DNA from: Roseovarius sp.
GTDB taxonomy: Bacteria > Pseudomonadota > Alphaproteobacteria > Rhodobacterales > Rhodobacteraceae
Assembly: GCF_030373445.1 (NCBI RefSeq)
Contig: NZ_JAUCYU010000001.1
Span: 434,001-498,000 of the forward strand
DNA: 64,000 nucleotides
Direction of reading: 5' to 3'
The notes below the pieces were generated by a model. The model had not been told where the DNA came from and made no database searches. It was given only the letters and a program-made list of their open reading frames with translations. Below, one piece after another: positions 1-8,660 of the stretch. Position 1 is the stretch's first letter; each line of letters starts with the position of its first letter. Made by a program: the position numbers and the translations under genes.

Positions 1-270
1 CAGCTCCCACGTGCCGAACCCCGCCATCGGCACGCCGAGCGATACCGCCACGTGCCGGACAGCCAGCGCCGGCAGCATCACCCCGAACGGCGCCAGCAGC
101 GCCACGGCGCCGCCCACCGCCAGGCTCTCCCGGAACATCGCCACGACCAGCACGCCGACAACCGCGCCGAGACCGGCCGAAAGGCCGGGCGAGGCCACCC
201 AGCCCAGCAGGGCGAACACGACCCACCCCACCAGGACGGCCAACGCCGCCGACGCGCCCAGCCCGGTCAT
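1..270 (-). CDS. Hydrophobic membrane protein, truncated by window edge
   Basis: Open minus-strand frame starting at ATG 270 and running off the left edge, so only the first 90 residues are visible. They are dominated by Ala, Val, Leu and Gly stretches that would form about three membrane helices. The start overlaps the stop of the upstream sialidase-like gene as ATGA, so the two are probably translated together and may act together at the cell envelope. No family is recognisable from the visible part. A short signal-rich domain or the start of a larger permease are both possible. Confidence 0.55.
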   Translation of the reverse strand, partial: MTGLGASAALAVLVGWVVFALLGWVASPGLSAGLGAVVGVLVVAMFRESLAVGGAVALLAPFGVMLPALAVRHVAVSLGVPMAGFGTWEL

Positions 271-1382
271 TGCGCCGCCACCCAGGCCTGGTTGAACACA
301 TGCGCTACCAGCCCCCGCTTTGTGCCCTTGGAATAGGCCAGCACGATCTCGCCGGATGTCAGCCGCCGCAGCATCGGATAACGCAACGCGCCCTCGCCCT
401 CGAACGCCCGCAGCACCCGCCAGCTTTCGCCCTCGTCCTCGCTCAGCACCAGCCGAAGCACCTCCGGCCGGTCCCCGTCATCGTTCACCGCCAGCAATAT
501 CCGCCCCTCGCCCAACCCCAGCGCCGCCACCGGGGAGCTCGGGTTCTCCACCGCCATCGGCTCGACGCGCGACCAGCTCTGGCCGCCATCCTCCGTCCGG
601 CTGACAAGCAATTTCCGGCTCGGGTCGAAATCCCGCAGGAACGCCACGGCGCGCGTTTCGCTCAGCGGCACCACCATCGGCTGGATCGGCTTGCCGAACC
701 CGTCCATCCGCCGCGTGTCCCGGGCCCGGCCCTGTTTATCCAGCCGCACCAGAACCCCGAACGTGCTGCCCATCTCGAAATAGGCCGGCAGGCCATGACT
801 CCCGTCCGCGTATTCCACCATCGGCGATTTCACCAGGTTCGACCGCCCGAAGACCGGCGACAGGTTCAGCTTCCGCCCGCGCACGGCCTGCCCCCCCGGC
901 GCCCGCACATCGACGACCGAGGCCATCGCCCAGCCGCCCACCGACGCCACCGTCGCGTACAAGCCGTCCCGCACAGCCTCGTTCTCGATCGTGTTGCCCA
1001 GCGTCACCACGATCTGCCGCGGCTCCATCACGCGCGCCAGCCCGCCGCGCGTCACCAGCAGCCCGGTCGTGCCCCGAAGCCACCCCTCGGTGTCCCGCTC
1101 GAAGCCGGTATAGTGAATGTCCACATCCGCCTGCGCCTCTTCCGAACCCTCGAACCAGGTGATCGTGAACCCCTCCTCGCGCACGAGGATGCCGGGCGAA
1201 TGCGCCTGCCCGGTCTCGGCGGTATAGTCAAACACCGTCTCGAAGACGGGCTCCCCCTCCGGCGCCACCGCCTCCGGCACCACGAACCGCCAGCTCAGGC
1301 CCGCATCCGCGCGGATCGCCCAGATACTCAGGCACAGGCTGACCAGCCCCAGCCCGAGTATCACCAGTTGAACCGCGCCCAA
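267..1382 (-). CDS. BNR/Asp-box sialidase-like exported protein
   Basis: About 371 residues. A hydrophobic segment near the N-terminus (VILGLGLVSLCLSIWAI) would be a signal anchor, followed by a six-bladed-propeller-like body. Two Asp-box motifs are visible near the C-terminus: SRTEDGGQSW and SEDEGESW (S-x-D-x-G-x-x-W type). This matches the BNR-repeat exo-sialidase superfamily, but I see no clear catalytic arginine triad, so sialidase activity is unproven. I chose the TTG at 1382, four bases after the upstream oxidoreductase stop. An in-frame ATG at 1442 would add 20 basic residues and overlap that gene by over 50 bases. It ends in an ATGA overlap with the membrane protein. Confidence 0.7.
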   Translation of the reverse strand: MGAVQLVILGLGLVSLCLSIWAIRADAGLSWRFVVPEAVAPEGEPVFETVFDYTAETGQAHSPGILVREEGFTITWFEGSEEAQADVDIHYTGFERDTEGWLRGTTGLLVTRGGLARVMEPRQIVVTLGNTIENEAVRDGLYATVASVGGWAMASVVDVRAPGGQAVRGRKLNLSPVFGRSNLVKSPMVEYADGSHGLPAYFEMGSTFGVLVRLDKQGRARDTRRMDGFGKPIQPMVVPLSETRAVAFLRDFDPSRKLLVSRTEDGGQSWSRVEPMAVENPSSPVAALGLGEGRILLAVNDDGDRPEVLRLVLSEDEGESWRVLRAFEGEGALRYPMLRRLTSGEIVLAYSKGTKRGLVAHVFNQAWVAAQ

Positions 1383-1386
1383 ATCC

Positions 1387-2370
1387 CTACCCGACCTTGA
1401 GGACGATCTTGCCGATATGCCCGCTCGATTCCAGCCGCGCATGGGCCTTCGACGCGTCGGCCAGCGGGAACTCCGAATCCATCACCGGCGCGACCTTCCC
1501 GGCCTCCAGCAGCGGCCAGACATGTTCCCGCAGCCCCTCGGCGATCTTCGCCTTCGCCTCGTCGCTCTGCGGGCGCAGGGTGCTGCCGGTGATCGTCAGC
1601 CGCCGCACCATCACCTGCGCGAGGTTCATCTCCACCTTCGGCCCCTGCATGACGGCGATCTGCACCAGCCGGCCGTCATCGGCCAGGCATTTCAGGTTCC
1701 GCGGCAGGTAATCGCCCGCCACCATGTCGAGGATCAGGTTCGCCCCGCCCTCGGGCTTCAGCACCTCGACGAAATCCTCGTCCTTGTAATTGATCGCCCG
1801 CTCGGCGCCGAGGTCGAGGCAGGTCTGGCACTTCTCGTCCGACCCGGCTGTCGTGAACACCCTTGCCCCGAATTCCCGCGCCAACTGGATCGCCGTCGTC
1901 CCGATCCCGGAAGAGCCGCCATGCACCAGGAACCGCTCGCCGGCCTTGAGCCCGCCGCGCATGAACACGTTGGTCCACACGGTAAAGAACGTCTCCGGCA
2001 GACAGGCGGCTTCCTTCATGCCCATCCCCTCCGGAACGGGCAGGCAATGCGCGGCCGGGGTCGCCACGTACTCGGCATAGCCCCCGCCCGGCAGCAATGC
2101 GCAGACCTTGTCGCCAACCTTCACCCGGCTCACGCCGTCCCCGACCGACACCACCTCGCCCGAGGCTTCCAGCCCGGGCAGGTCGCTCGCCGTCTTCGGC
2201 GGCGGGTACGCGCCCGCCCGCTGCGAGGCATCCGGCCGGTTCACCCCGGCCCAGGCGACCTTGATGACCACCTCGCCATGGCGCGGCTCCGGCACTGGCC
2301 GGGTCGTCGGCTTCAATACGTCCGGCCCGCCGGCCTCGGTGATCTCAACGGCGTTCATCGTCCCGGTCAT
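1387..2370 (-). CDS. NADPH:quinone oxidoreductase, medium-chain zinc-independent type
   Basis: 327-residue member of the medium-chain dehydrogenase/reductase superfamily, quinone-oxidoreductase (QOR/PIG3) branch. The Rossmann nucleotide loop is GGSSGIGTTAIQ in the middle of the protein, and no structural zinc cysteine cluster is visible, as expected for QORs. It would reduce quinones or enones with NADPH in the cytoplasm. The start is the ATG at 2370, which has a strong AAGGAGAT ribosome site; an upstream in-frame ATG would add 31 low-complexity residues without one. It precedes the sialidase-like gene by a few bases and follows COQ9 by 74 bases. Confidence 0.85.
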   Translation of the reverse strand: MTGTMNAVEITEAGGPDVLKPTTRPVPEPRHGEVVIKVAWAGVNRPDASQRAGAYPPPKTASDLPGLEASGEVVSVGDGVSRVKVGDKVCALLPGGGYAEYVATPAAHCLPVPEGMGMKEAACLPETFFTVWTNVFMRGGLKAGERFLVHGGSSGIGTTAIQLAREFGARVFTTAGSDEKCQTCLDLGAERAINYKDEDFVEVLKPEGGANLILDMVAGDYLPRNLKCLADDGRLVQIAVMQGPKVEMNLAQVMVRRLTITGSTLRPQSDEAKAKIAEGLREHVWPLLEAGKVAPVMDSEFPLADASKAHARLESSGHIGKIVLKVG

Positions 2371-2444
2371 GCGCGCATCTCCTTCTTCGGCGGCCCTGTC
2401 TCGGCCCCCTGTTTCCCACCTGCCTCCTGCAATGGCAACAGCGC

Positions 2445-3137
2445 TCAGCCCGGCCCCGACCACCGCCCGGGCATCCCGGTCTGGTGCGGGCCGTTCGGCG
2501 GCTTGATCCTGTTCAGGAACGACAGCGGCCCGTTCATCAGCCCGCTCACGAACCGGTTCTCAGCGGCCTGCGCCTTGACCTTCTCGAACTGCATCACGTC
2601 GCCGATCCGGCGGTCGAGGAATTCCCACGTCCGCGCGTGGTCTTCGCTGTCATCGCCCAGCCAGTACAGGACGGTCGAGCCATACACCCCCGAAAGCGTC
2701 GCCCGCTTCGTGTACCAGTTCACGTCGTCCGAACTGTCGCCCAGCGCGGTCCAGATCCGGTCACAGGTCCGCCAGACCGCCTGCGCCCCGTCCATCGCGT
2801 GATGCGGCAGCGCGAACAGGGTCATCCCCCGCCGCACGAGCTCCTTGTCCTCGGCCGCCTCCAGCCGAAGCCGCACCGCCATGGCCACCTTGTCGCGAAA
2901 CCGCATCTCGCTCATGTCGGTGTCCTCGATCCGGCGGATCATCTCCATGTCACCCGCCTCGTGATAGGCCAGCGCCATGTCGATCGCACCGCGCGGGAAG
3001 ACCGCCCTTGCCAACCCCGGCGCCACCCCGGCCTCCTTCACCGCGGCGCGATAGGTCGCATCGCTCCAGCCATCGAAGGGCACATGGGGCTTCGCCGCCT
3101 CCAGCAGCCTTGTTTTCACGTCGTCGCCGTCACTCAT
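2445..3137 (-). CDS. COQ9 family ubiquinone biosynthesis protein
   Basis: 230 residues. The N-terminal half resembles the TetR-like fold of COQ9 and the middle (DDVNWYTKRATLSGVYGSTV) is the conserved COQ9 signature region, followed by YWLGDDSEDHARTWEFLDRR. In mitochondria and alphaproteobacteria COQ9 binds lipids and presents ubiquinone intermediates to the COQ7 hydroxylase step. The start ATG has GGAGGTG upstream. It is transcribed divergently from rpsU, an arrangement common in Rhodobacterales. No COQ7 gene is present in the window. Confidence 0.9.
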   Translation of the reverse strand: MSDGDDVKTRLLEAAKPHVPFDGWSDATYRAAVKEAGVAPGLARAVFPRGAIDMALAYHEAGDMEMIRRIEDTDMSEMRFRDKVAMAVRLRLEAAEDKELVRRGMTLFALPHHAMDGAQAVWRTCDRIWTALGDSSDDVNWYTKRATLSGVYGSTVLYWLGDDSEDHARTWEFLDRRIGDVMQFEKVKAQAAENRFVSGLMNGPLSFLNRIKPPNGPHQTGMPGRWSGPG

Positions 3138-3167
3138 CGGGCACCTCCGTTTTCGCCTGCGTCACCC

Positions 3168-3196
3168 TAGACAAACTAAATCGCCTTTGCTATACG
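3168..3196 (+). promoter_or_regulatory. Sigma-70 type promoter of rpsU
   Basis: TAGACA at 3168-3173, a 17-bp spacer, and TATACG at 3191-3196 give a near-consensus housekeeping promoter. Transcription would start near 3203 and leave a leader of roughly 45 bases before the rpsU start. Confidence 0.6.
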
Positions 3197-3248
3197 GCCA
3201 CCTCCTGCATTCTCATGCAACTCCAACTTAGAAAGGTGGTGACACCAC

Positions 3249-3455
3249 ATGCAGGTTAGTGTTCGCGACAACAACGTCGATCAGGCGCTCCGCGCCCTGA
3301 AGAAAAAGCTGCAGCGCGAAGGCGTGTTCCGTGAAATGAAGCTTCGGCAACATTTCGAGAAACCGTCCGAAAAGCGCGCACGCGAGAAGGCCGAGGCCAT
3401 CCGCCGTGCTCGCAAGCTGGCGCGCAAGAAAGCCCAGCGCGAAGGTCTCCTCTAA
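3249..3455 (+). CDS. rpsU: 30S ribosomal protein S21
   Basis: 68 residues, highly basic, beginning [20 protein letters not shown] and ending in an Arg/Lys-rich helix, the standard bS21 pattern. It sits on the small subunit near the anti-Shine-Dalgarno region. The ribosome site GGTGG lies upstream of the ATG. It is monocistronic: its own promoter lies upstream and a hairpin terminator follows. Confidence 0.97.
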   Translation: MQVSVRDNNVDQALRALKKKLQREGVFREMKLRQHFEKPSEKRAREKAEAIRRARKLARKKAQREGLL

Positions 3456-3492
3456 GACCCGCACCGCAGCTCTTTGCGACACATCGAAGACG

Positions 3493-3517
3493 ACCCCCGT
3501 GGCACCCGCCCGGGGGT
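3493..3517 (+). terminator. Probable rho-independent terminator after rpsU
   Basis: ACCCCCG (3493-3499) pairs with CGGGGGT (3511-3517) across an 11-base loop, followed by TTGTCATTT. The T-run is imperfect, so efficiency is uncertain. Confidence 0.5.
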
Positions 3518-3634
3518 TTGTCATTTCCGGCAGCCCCCCGCCAGCAGGAACCGGCAGGTTCCCCCGCTTCACGAAATCGTTTACGGCCCGTGAGGGCCCG
3601 AGCCCCTACCTTTCTCTCCAGGAAAGGTACGTAG

Positions 3635-4255
3635 ATGTCAAACCCGACCCCCCGCCGCCGCTTCCTCCGCACTGCCCTTGGCCTTGCGGGCCTCGGCGTC
3701 CTTTCCCGGCCGGCGCAGGCCGCATTACTCACACCACGTCAGACCGAGGGGCCTTTCTACCCCACCGGCTCCATGCGTCGCGCCGACATCGACAACGACC
3801 TCGTCCGCATTGACGGTGCAGTGCGGCAGGCGGGGGGTCACATCATCCGCCTCACGGGCCGCGTGCTCGACCGGTCCGGCCGGCCGATCCCCGAGGCCCG
3901 TGTCGAAATCTGGCAATGCGACGCGTGGGGCAACTACATGCACACCCGCGACCGCGGCAGCGACATGCACGACCCCGCCTTCCAGGGCTTCGGCCACGAC
4001 ATCACCGATGCGCAGGGCCGCTACAGCTTCCGCACCATAAAACCCGTCCCCTACCCGGGCCGCACACCCCATATCCACGTCAAGGCCTTCGCCCAGGGCC
4101 GCGGGGTCACCACCCAGTTCTACCTCGCCAATGAGCCGGCAAACCAGCGCGACGGCATCTTCCGCCGCCTCTCGCAAGCCGAGCAGGACGCCGTTTCCAT
4201 GCGCTTCACCGACACCGGCGGAGACCCGCAGGCGACCGTCGACATCACCCTCTGA
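3635..4255 (+). CDS. Tat-exported intradiol ring-cleavage dioxygenase
   Basis: 206 residues. The N-terminus has a twin-arginine leader (RRRFLRTALGLAGLGVLSRPAQA), so the enzyme should be exported folded with its iron. The body matches the intradiol dioxygenase family (protocatechuate 3,4-dioxygenase beta / catechol dioxygenase fold): expected Fe(III) ligands are Tyr101 (GNYMH), Tyr140 (PVPYPGR), His146 and His148 (PHIHVK). It is shorter than cytoplasmic PcaH and has no PcaG partner nearby, so it belongs to the exported single-subunit group whose natural substrate is largely unknown. The start has AGGAAAGG upstream. Confidence 0.88.
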   Translation: MSNPTPRRRFLRTALGLAGLGVLSRPAQAALLTPRQTEGPFYPTGSMRRADIDNDLVRIDGAVRQAGGHIIRLTGRVLDRSGRPIPEARVEIWQCDAWGNYMHTRDRGSDMHDPAFQGFGHDITDAQGRYSFRTIKPVPYPGRTPHIHVKAFAQGRGVTTQFYLANEPANQRDGIFRRLSQAEQDAVSMRFTDTGGDPQATVDITL

Positions 4256-4331
4256 CCACCGATATCGCTTGATGCCGCCGGCCCGCTCGCCTATCCGGGG
4301 GCGAATACGCCACCTGCCGGACACCCCGCCC

Positions 4332-4997
4332 ATGCCCAAAGACCTCCTGATCGACCGCACCCTGCTGGCCGCCATCGCCATCGTCTGCGTGATCTCCTTC
4401 GCCATCCACCTCTGGGACCCGGTCTATTTCGCCGCCGTCTACGCCTTCGAGGACAGGCTGGTGGAATACGGCACGGCGCTCTTCCTGCTGGTGGCCAGCG
4501 GCATCCTCGTCTCGAATGCCCTGTCGCTGAAGGCGAAAGGCCTGACGCTGGCGACCATCCTCACCGCCGTCTACGCCCTCCTCTTCTTCCTCGGCGCGGG
4601 CGAGGAGGTGTCCTGGGGCCAGCGCATCTTCGGCTGGGAATCGGGCGAGTTCTTCCAGGAAAACAACAAGCAGATGGAAACCAACTTCCACAACCTCGTG
4701 GTCGGCGGCACCCACCTGACCAAGACGATCTTCGGCACCGGGCTGACGGCGGTGATCCTGCTCTACCTGATCGGCCTGCCGCTGCTCTACCCGCGCGTCG
4801 GTGTCATCCGCCGGCTGGCCGACAGGCTGGCCATCCCGGTGCCGGGCCTGCGCCACACTCTCTTCGCCGTGGCCGCCAGCCTGGTGATCGTCGCGATGGG
4901 CGACCAGAACCGCAAGTGGGAAGTCTACGAACTGATCTTCAGCCTGCTGATGGTCTCGATCTTCCTGATGCCCCAGAACCGCCACGCCACCCGCTGA
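4332..4997 (+). CDS. Conserved integral membrane protein, unknown function
   Basis: 221 residues with about six hydrophobic helices. Between helices 3 and 4 lies a polar, strongly conserved-looking segment with GAGEEVSWGQRIFGWES followed by NKQMETNFHNL. I recall this EE-x-SWGQRIFG plus N-x-Q-x-E-x-N-x-HN pattern from uncharacterised membrane proteins; it could form a metal or substrate site. The ATG at 4332 starts just before the first helix; ATGs further upstream add a non-hydrophobic tail. No good ribosome site is visible. It follows the dioxygenase on the same strand by 76 bases. Confidence 0.75.
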   Translation: MPKDLLIDRTLLAAIAIVCVISFAIHLWDPVYFAAVYAFEDRLVEYGTALFLLVASGILVSNALSLKAKGLTLATILTAVYALLFFLGAGEEVSWGQRIFGWESGEFFQENNKQMETNFHNLVVGGTHLTKTIFGTGLTAVILLYLIGLPLLYPRVGVIRRLADRLAIPVPGLRHTLFAVAASLVIVAMGDQNRKWEVYELIFSLLMVSIFLMPQNRHATR

Positions 4998-5006
4998 CAA
5001 TCCTCC

Positions 5007-5069
5007 GCCCCGGGCCTGACCCGGGGCCTCGCACCACACGCCAGCCCGCCCCGGCCCCCGAGCCGGGGC
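5007..5069. repeat. Two tandem REP-like palindromes
   Basis: GCCCCGGG-CCTGA-CCCGGGGC (5007-5027) and a diverged second copy GCCCCGGC-CCCCGA-GCCGGGGC (5048-5069), each followed by CTCGCACC. A third copy of the first form lies at 55443-55463. They sit between convergent genes, so they may also act as transcription stops. Confidence 0.75.
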
Positions 5070-5091
5070 CTCGCACCGGCAAGCACCAGCC

Positions 5092-6126
5092 TCAGATAAT
5101 CTCGTCCTCGTCGAACAGCGGCGCCGCCTCCATATGCGCGCTCACGCCCTCCGCCGCGTGGTCCGCCCGCGGCGTGTCCGCCACGTGGAACAGCGCATCG
5201 CCCTCGTAGACCGTCGGCATGTTCGACCGCCCGATCACGATGCCGTTCCGGTCGCAGACCACCTCGCTCTCGGCCTCTCCGAACGGGTCGGAAATCGCCC
5301 CCAGCACCGTGCCCGGCACCACCGCCGCCCCGATCGGCACGTAGCCGCGGAACACCCCGCCGGCGGGCGCCCGGTACCAGTGCGACTCGCTGGCCAGCAC
5401 CGGCGCGTGGCGCACCTTGGGCACGCCCTTGCCGCCGATCATCTTCAGGTGCTGCATCACCCGCAGGATGCCGCTCACCCCGGCCCGTGCCGCCAGCTCG
5501 TCGAAGCGCAGCCCCTCGCCGCCCTCGTACAGCAGCACGTCGACACCGGCCGCCTCCGCCGCCATCCGAAGCGACCCCTCGCGCAGCTTCGACGGCAGCA
5601 TCACCGGCGCCCCGAAGGCCCGCCCCAGCTCCGCCAGCCGCTTGTTGCCCGGCGTCAGCCGGATCTGCGGCAGGTTCAGCCGGTGAATGGCCGCAGAATG
5701 CAGGTCGATCCCCACATCCGCCCGCATCACCACTTCCTTCATGAAGATATGCGCCAGCCGCGAGGCCATCGACCCCTCGCTCACCCCCGGGAAACTCCGG
5801 TTCAGGTCGCGCCGGTCGGGCAGGTAGCGGGAGTGGTTGTGAAACCCGAACGTGTTGACGATCGGGATCGCCATCAGCGTGCCCGCCATCGATTTCAGCG
5901 CCTTGGCCCTCAGAAGCCGCCGCACGATCTCGACCCCGATCACCTCGTCGCCATGCACGGCGGCCGAGACGAACATCACCGGGCCCGGCTTCCGGCCGTG
6001 GATGACATGCACCGAAAGGTTCACCGGCGTATGATCCGACAGCGTGCTCACCGGCACGTCGACCGTCCGGCGGGTGCCCACCTCGATCACGTGCCCGTTC
6101 AGTTTGAATGCCTCGCGGCCGCTCAT
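5092..6126 (-). CDS. Succinylglutamate desuccinylase/aspartoacylase family zinc hydrolase
   Basis: 344 residues of the M14-like AstE/AspA family. Zinc ligands are visible as His58-x-x-Glu61 (VHGDE) and His143 (GIDLHSA), with the substrate-binding DLNRSFPG at about 107-114. The C-terminal part (from about residue 245) looks like the all-beta lipoyl-like domain seen in this subgroup. Such enzymes remove acyl groups from N-acyl amino acids or related amides; the real substrate here is unknown. The protein ends in an acidic tail (DEDEII). Neighbours do not form an arginine catabolic cluster, so AST-pathway function is not supported. Confidence 0.85.
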   Translation of the reverse strand: MSGREAFKLNGHVIEVGTRRTVDVPVSTLSDHTPVNLSVHVIHGRKPGPVMFVSAAVHGDEVIGVEIVRRLLRAKALKSMAGTLMAIPIVNTFGFHNHSRYLPDRRDLNRSFPGVSEGSMASRLAHIFMKEVVMRADVGIDLHSAAIHRLNLPQIRLTPGNKRLAELGRAFGAPVMLPSKLREGSLRMAAEAAGVDVLLYEGGEGLRFDELAARAGVSGILRVMQHLKMIGGKGVPKVRHAPVLASESHWYRAPAGGVFRGYVPIGAAVVPGTVLGAISDPFGEAESEVVCDRNGIVIGRSNMPTVYEGDALFHVADTPRADHAAEGVSAHMEAAPLFDEDEII

Positions 6127-6205
6127 GCCCGTCGCCGTTCCGATCCTTTACCGGATGCCATAGGCAAAAACCGTACAACTGTCCATCACGCCCCGGCCCG
6201 GGGTC

Positions 6206-6363
6206 GCACACCGCGCTTCTTTCTGGTCGAAAATACCCATCCGACGCCAATTTCCGTGCAGAGGCCCAAGGGCACACGCCACACCCCCGCTTCTTCTGGC
6301 CAACAATATCCCGGGGGAGGCGTTGAAGCCCCTCGGGGCTTCAACGTCGGGGGCAGCGCCCCC
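6206..6363. repeat. Intergenic repeat block with two hairpins
   Basis: Two copies of a CTTCT-TCTGG-AATA core (6210-6236 and 6290-6311), the second followed by a 10-bp stem GTTGAAGCCC-CTCG-GGGCTTCAAC (6322-6345) and GGGGGC-AGC-GCCCCC (6349-6363). The same arrangement recurs at 44506-44576, with base changes that preserve pairing. It fills most of the 254-base gap downstream of the peroxiredoxin gene. Confidence 0.75.
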
Positions 6364-6380
6364 TTGAACCGGCCGAACAA

Positions 6381-7034
6381 TCACCCCGGCAGCTTTGTCT
6401 TCCGCAGATACGGCAACACCGCCTCGAACGACCCGAACCTGGCCTTCGCATCCTCGTCGTTCACGGCCGGCGGGATGATCACGTCCTCGCCCACCTGCCA
6501 GTCGGCGGGGGTGGCGACGCCCTTGCTCGTGCTGGTCTGCAACGCGTCGAGCGCGCGCATCACCTCGCCGAAATTGCGGCCCACGGTCATCGGGTAGGTC
6601 ATCATCAGCTTGAGCTGCTTGTCCGGCCCGATGATGAAGACGCTGCGCACCGTGGCGCTGTCGGCGGGCGTGCGCCCGTCGGGCAGGTAGGCCTCGGCGG
6701 GCAGCATGTCGAAGGCCTTCGAGACCTCGAGGCCGATATCGGCGATGATCGGAAAGCCCGCCTTGGCGCCGCCGACCTTCTCGATGTCGCCCTTCCACTT
6801 CCTGTGGTCCTCGACCCCGTCCACCGACACGCCGATCACCTTGCAGCCGCGCTTCTCCCACTCGTCGGAAAGCTTGGCCACGGCGCCGAACTCGGTGGTG
6901 CAGACCGGCGTGAAATCCTTCGGATGCGAGAACAGGATCGCCCAGCTGTCGCCGATCCAGTCATGCAGCGAAAGCGGGCCCTGGTCGGTCTCGACCTTCA
7001 GGTCGGGGATGGTATCGTTGATGCGCAGTCCCAT
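6381..7034 (-). CDS. 1-Cys peroxiredoxin (Prx6 type)
   Basis: 217 residues. The peroxidatic cysteine is Cys45 in the motif FTPVCTTEFG. The Prx6 signature continues in PDKQLKLMMTYPMTVGRNF and the C-terminal arm is long, typical of 1-Cys enzymes. A second cysteine (KRGCKVIG, about residue 63) is not at the usual resolving position. It reduces H2O2 and organic peroxides in the cytoplasm. The ATG at 7034 has GAGGAGATCACC upstream; an ATG further out has no support. It is divergent from the aldehyde dehydrogenase, with 172 bases between them. Confidence 0.92.
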   Translation of the reverse strand: MGLRINDTIPDLKVETDQGPLSLHDWIGDSWAILFSHPKDFTPVCTTEFGAVAKLSDEWEKRGCKVIGVSVDGVEDHRKWKGDIEKVGGAKAGFPIIADIGLEVSKAFDMLPAEAYLPDGRTPADSATVRSVFIIGPDKQLKLMMTYPMTVGRNFGEVMRALDALQTSTSKGVATPADWQVGEDVIIPPAVNDEDAKARFGSFEAVLPYLRKTKLPG

Positions 7035-7206
7035 GGTGATCTCCTCTCGGGGGTCTGATATCTCCCCTGCAAGATACGCCCTGCCGGGCGAATTTGAAGC
7101 CCTCTCCCTTGCAGCCGCCATGCGCCGGTGACAATGTAACGCCGAATCCGGCCGGGGCGTGCCTGCTCCGGCCGTCCGCCATTCTGAAGGAACGGAGCCT
7201 GAGACC

Positions 7207-8649
7207 ATGATCGAGAAACGCCAGTTCTACATCGACGGGGCCTGGGTCGACCCGAAAGACGGGAAAGACCACAACGTGATCGACCCCTCCACCGAGGATC
7301 CCTGCGCCATCATCAGCCTTGGCGGCCAGGCCGACACCGACGCCGCCGTCGCCGCCGCCAAGGCCGCCTTCCCCGCCTGGATGGCCACGCCGCCGGCCGA
7401 GCGTATCGCCTATGTCGAGAAGCTCTACCAGGCCTACAAGGCCCGGGCCGAGGACATGGCCAAGGCGATCAGCCTCGAGATGGGCGCCCCCATCGACCTC
7501 TCCCGCCAGCAGCAGGTCGGCGCCGGCATCGGCCACATCAAGGCCTTCCTCGAAACGGCGAAGAATTTCACCTTCGACGAACCGCTGGGCGACCACGCCC
7601 CCAATGACCGCATCATCCACGAGCCCATCGGCGTCGTCGGCATGATCACGCCGTGGAACTGGCCGATGAACCAGGTGACCCTCAAGGTCATCGCGGGCCT
7701 CATCGCCGGCTGCACCATGGTGCTGAAACCCTCCGAGGAATCCCCCCTCTCCTCGATGATCTTCGCCGAGATGATCGACGAGGCCGGCCTGCCCAAGGGC
7801 GTCTTCAACCTCGTCAACGGCGACGGCGCCGGCGTCGGCTCGCAACTCTCCGCGCACCCGGATGTCGACATGATCTCCTTTACCGGCTCCTCGCGCGCGG
7901 GCAAGCTGATCTCCAAGGCCGCCGCCGACACCCTCAAGCGCGTCAGCCTCGAGCTGGGCGGCAAAGGCGCCAACCTGATCTTCGCCGATGCCGACGAGAA
8001 GGCCGTCAAGCGCGGCGTGCTGCACTGCATGAACAACTCCGGCCAGTCGTGCAACGCGCCCACCCGAATGCTCGTCCAGCGCGAGGTCTACGATCAGGCC
8101 GTCGAAACCGCCGCCGAAGTCGCGGGCAAGATCACCGTCGGCTCCTCGCACGAGGAAGGCCGCCACATCGGCCCCGTCGTCAACGAGACCCAGTTCAACA
8201 AGATCCAGGATCTCATCCAGAAGGGCATCGACGAAGGCGCCCGCCTCGTCGCCGGCGGCACCGGCCGCCCCGACGGGCTCAACCGCGGCTTCTTCGTCCG
8301 CCCCACGGTCTTTGCCGACGTCAACAACGACATGACCATCGCGCGCGAGGAGATCTTCGGCCCCGTCCTGTCGATCATGCCCTTCGACAGCGAAGAAGAC
8401 GGCATCCGCATCGCCAACGACACCCCCTATGGCCTCACCAACTACGTCCAGACCCAGGACAGCGCCCGCGCCAACCGCGTGGCCCGCGCCCTGCGCTCGG
8501 GCATGGTCGAGATGAACGGCCAGTCGCGCGGGATGGGCTCGCCCTTCGGCGGCATGAAACAGTCGGGCAACGGGCGCGAAGGCGGCAAGTGGGGCATCGA
8601 GGACTTCCTCGAGGTCAAGGCCGTCTCCGGGTGGACCCCGGACGCCTGA
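7207..8649 (+). CDS. NAD(P)-dependent aldehyde dehydrogenase
   Basis: 480 residues, standard ALDH superfamily length. Visible motifs are the NAD-site Asn in TPWNWPMNQ, the general base Glu249 in LELGGKG, the catalytic Cys282 in NSGQSCNAPTR, and EEIFGPVLS near the C-terminus. It oxidises an aldehyde to the acid in the cytoplasm; the substrate cannot be told from sequence alone. The ATG at 7207 follows GGAACGGAGCCTGAGACC. It is followed by two glycosyltransferase genes only 11 bases on, but that is probably not a functional link. Confidence 0.92.
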   Translation: MIEKRQFYIDGAWVDPKDGKDHNVIDPSTEDPCAIISLGGQADTDAAVAAAKAAFPAWMATPPAERIAYVEKLYQAYKARAEDMAKAISLEMGAPIDLSRQQQVGAGIGHIKAFLETAKNFTFDEPLGDHAPNDRIIHEPIGVVGMITPWNWPMNQVTLKVIAGLIAGCTMVLKPSEESPLSSMIFAEMIDEAGLPKGVFNLVNGDGAGVGSQLSAHPDVDMISFTGSSRAGKLISKAAADTLKRVSLELGGKGANLIFADADEKAVKRGVLHCMNNSGQSCNAPTRMLVQREVYDQAVETAAEVAGKITVGSSHEEGRHIGPVVNETQFNKIQDLIQKGIDEGARLVAGGTGRPDGLNRGFFVRPTVFADVNNDMTIAREEIFGPVLSIMPFDSEEDGIRIANDTPYGLTNYVQTQDSARANRVARALRSGMVEMNGQSRGMGSPFGGMKQSGNGREGGKWGIEDFLEVKAVSGWTPDA

Positions 8650-8660
8650 GCGCGGGCCCG

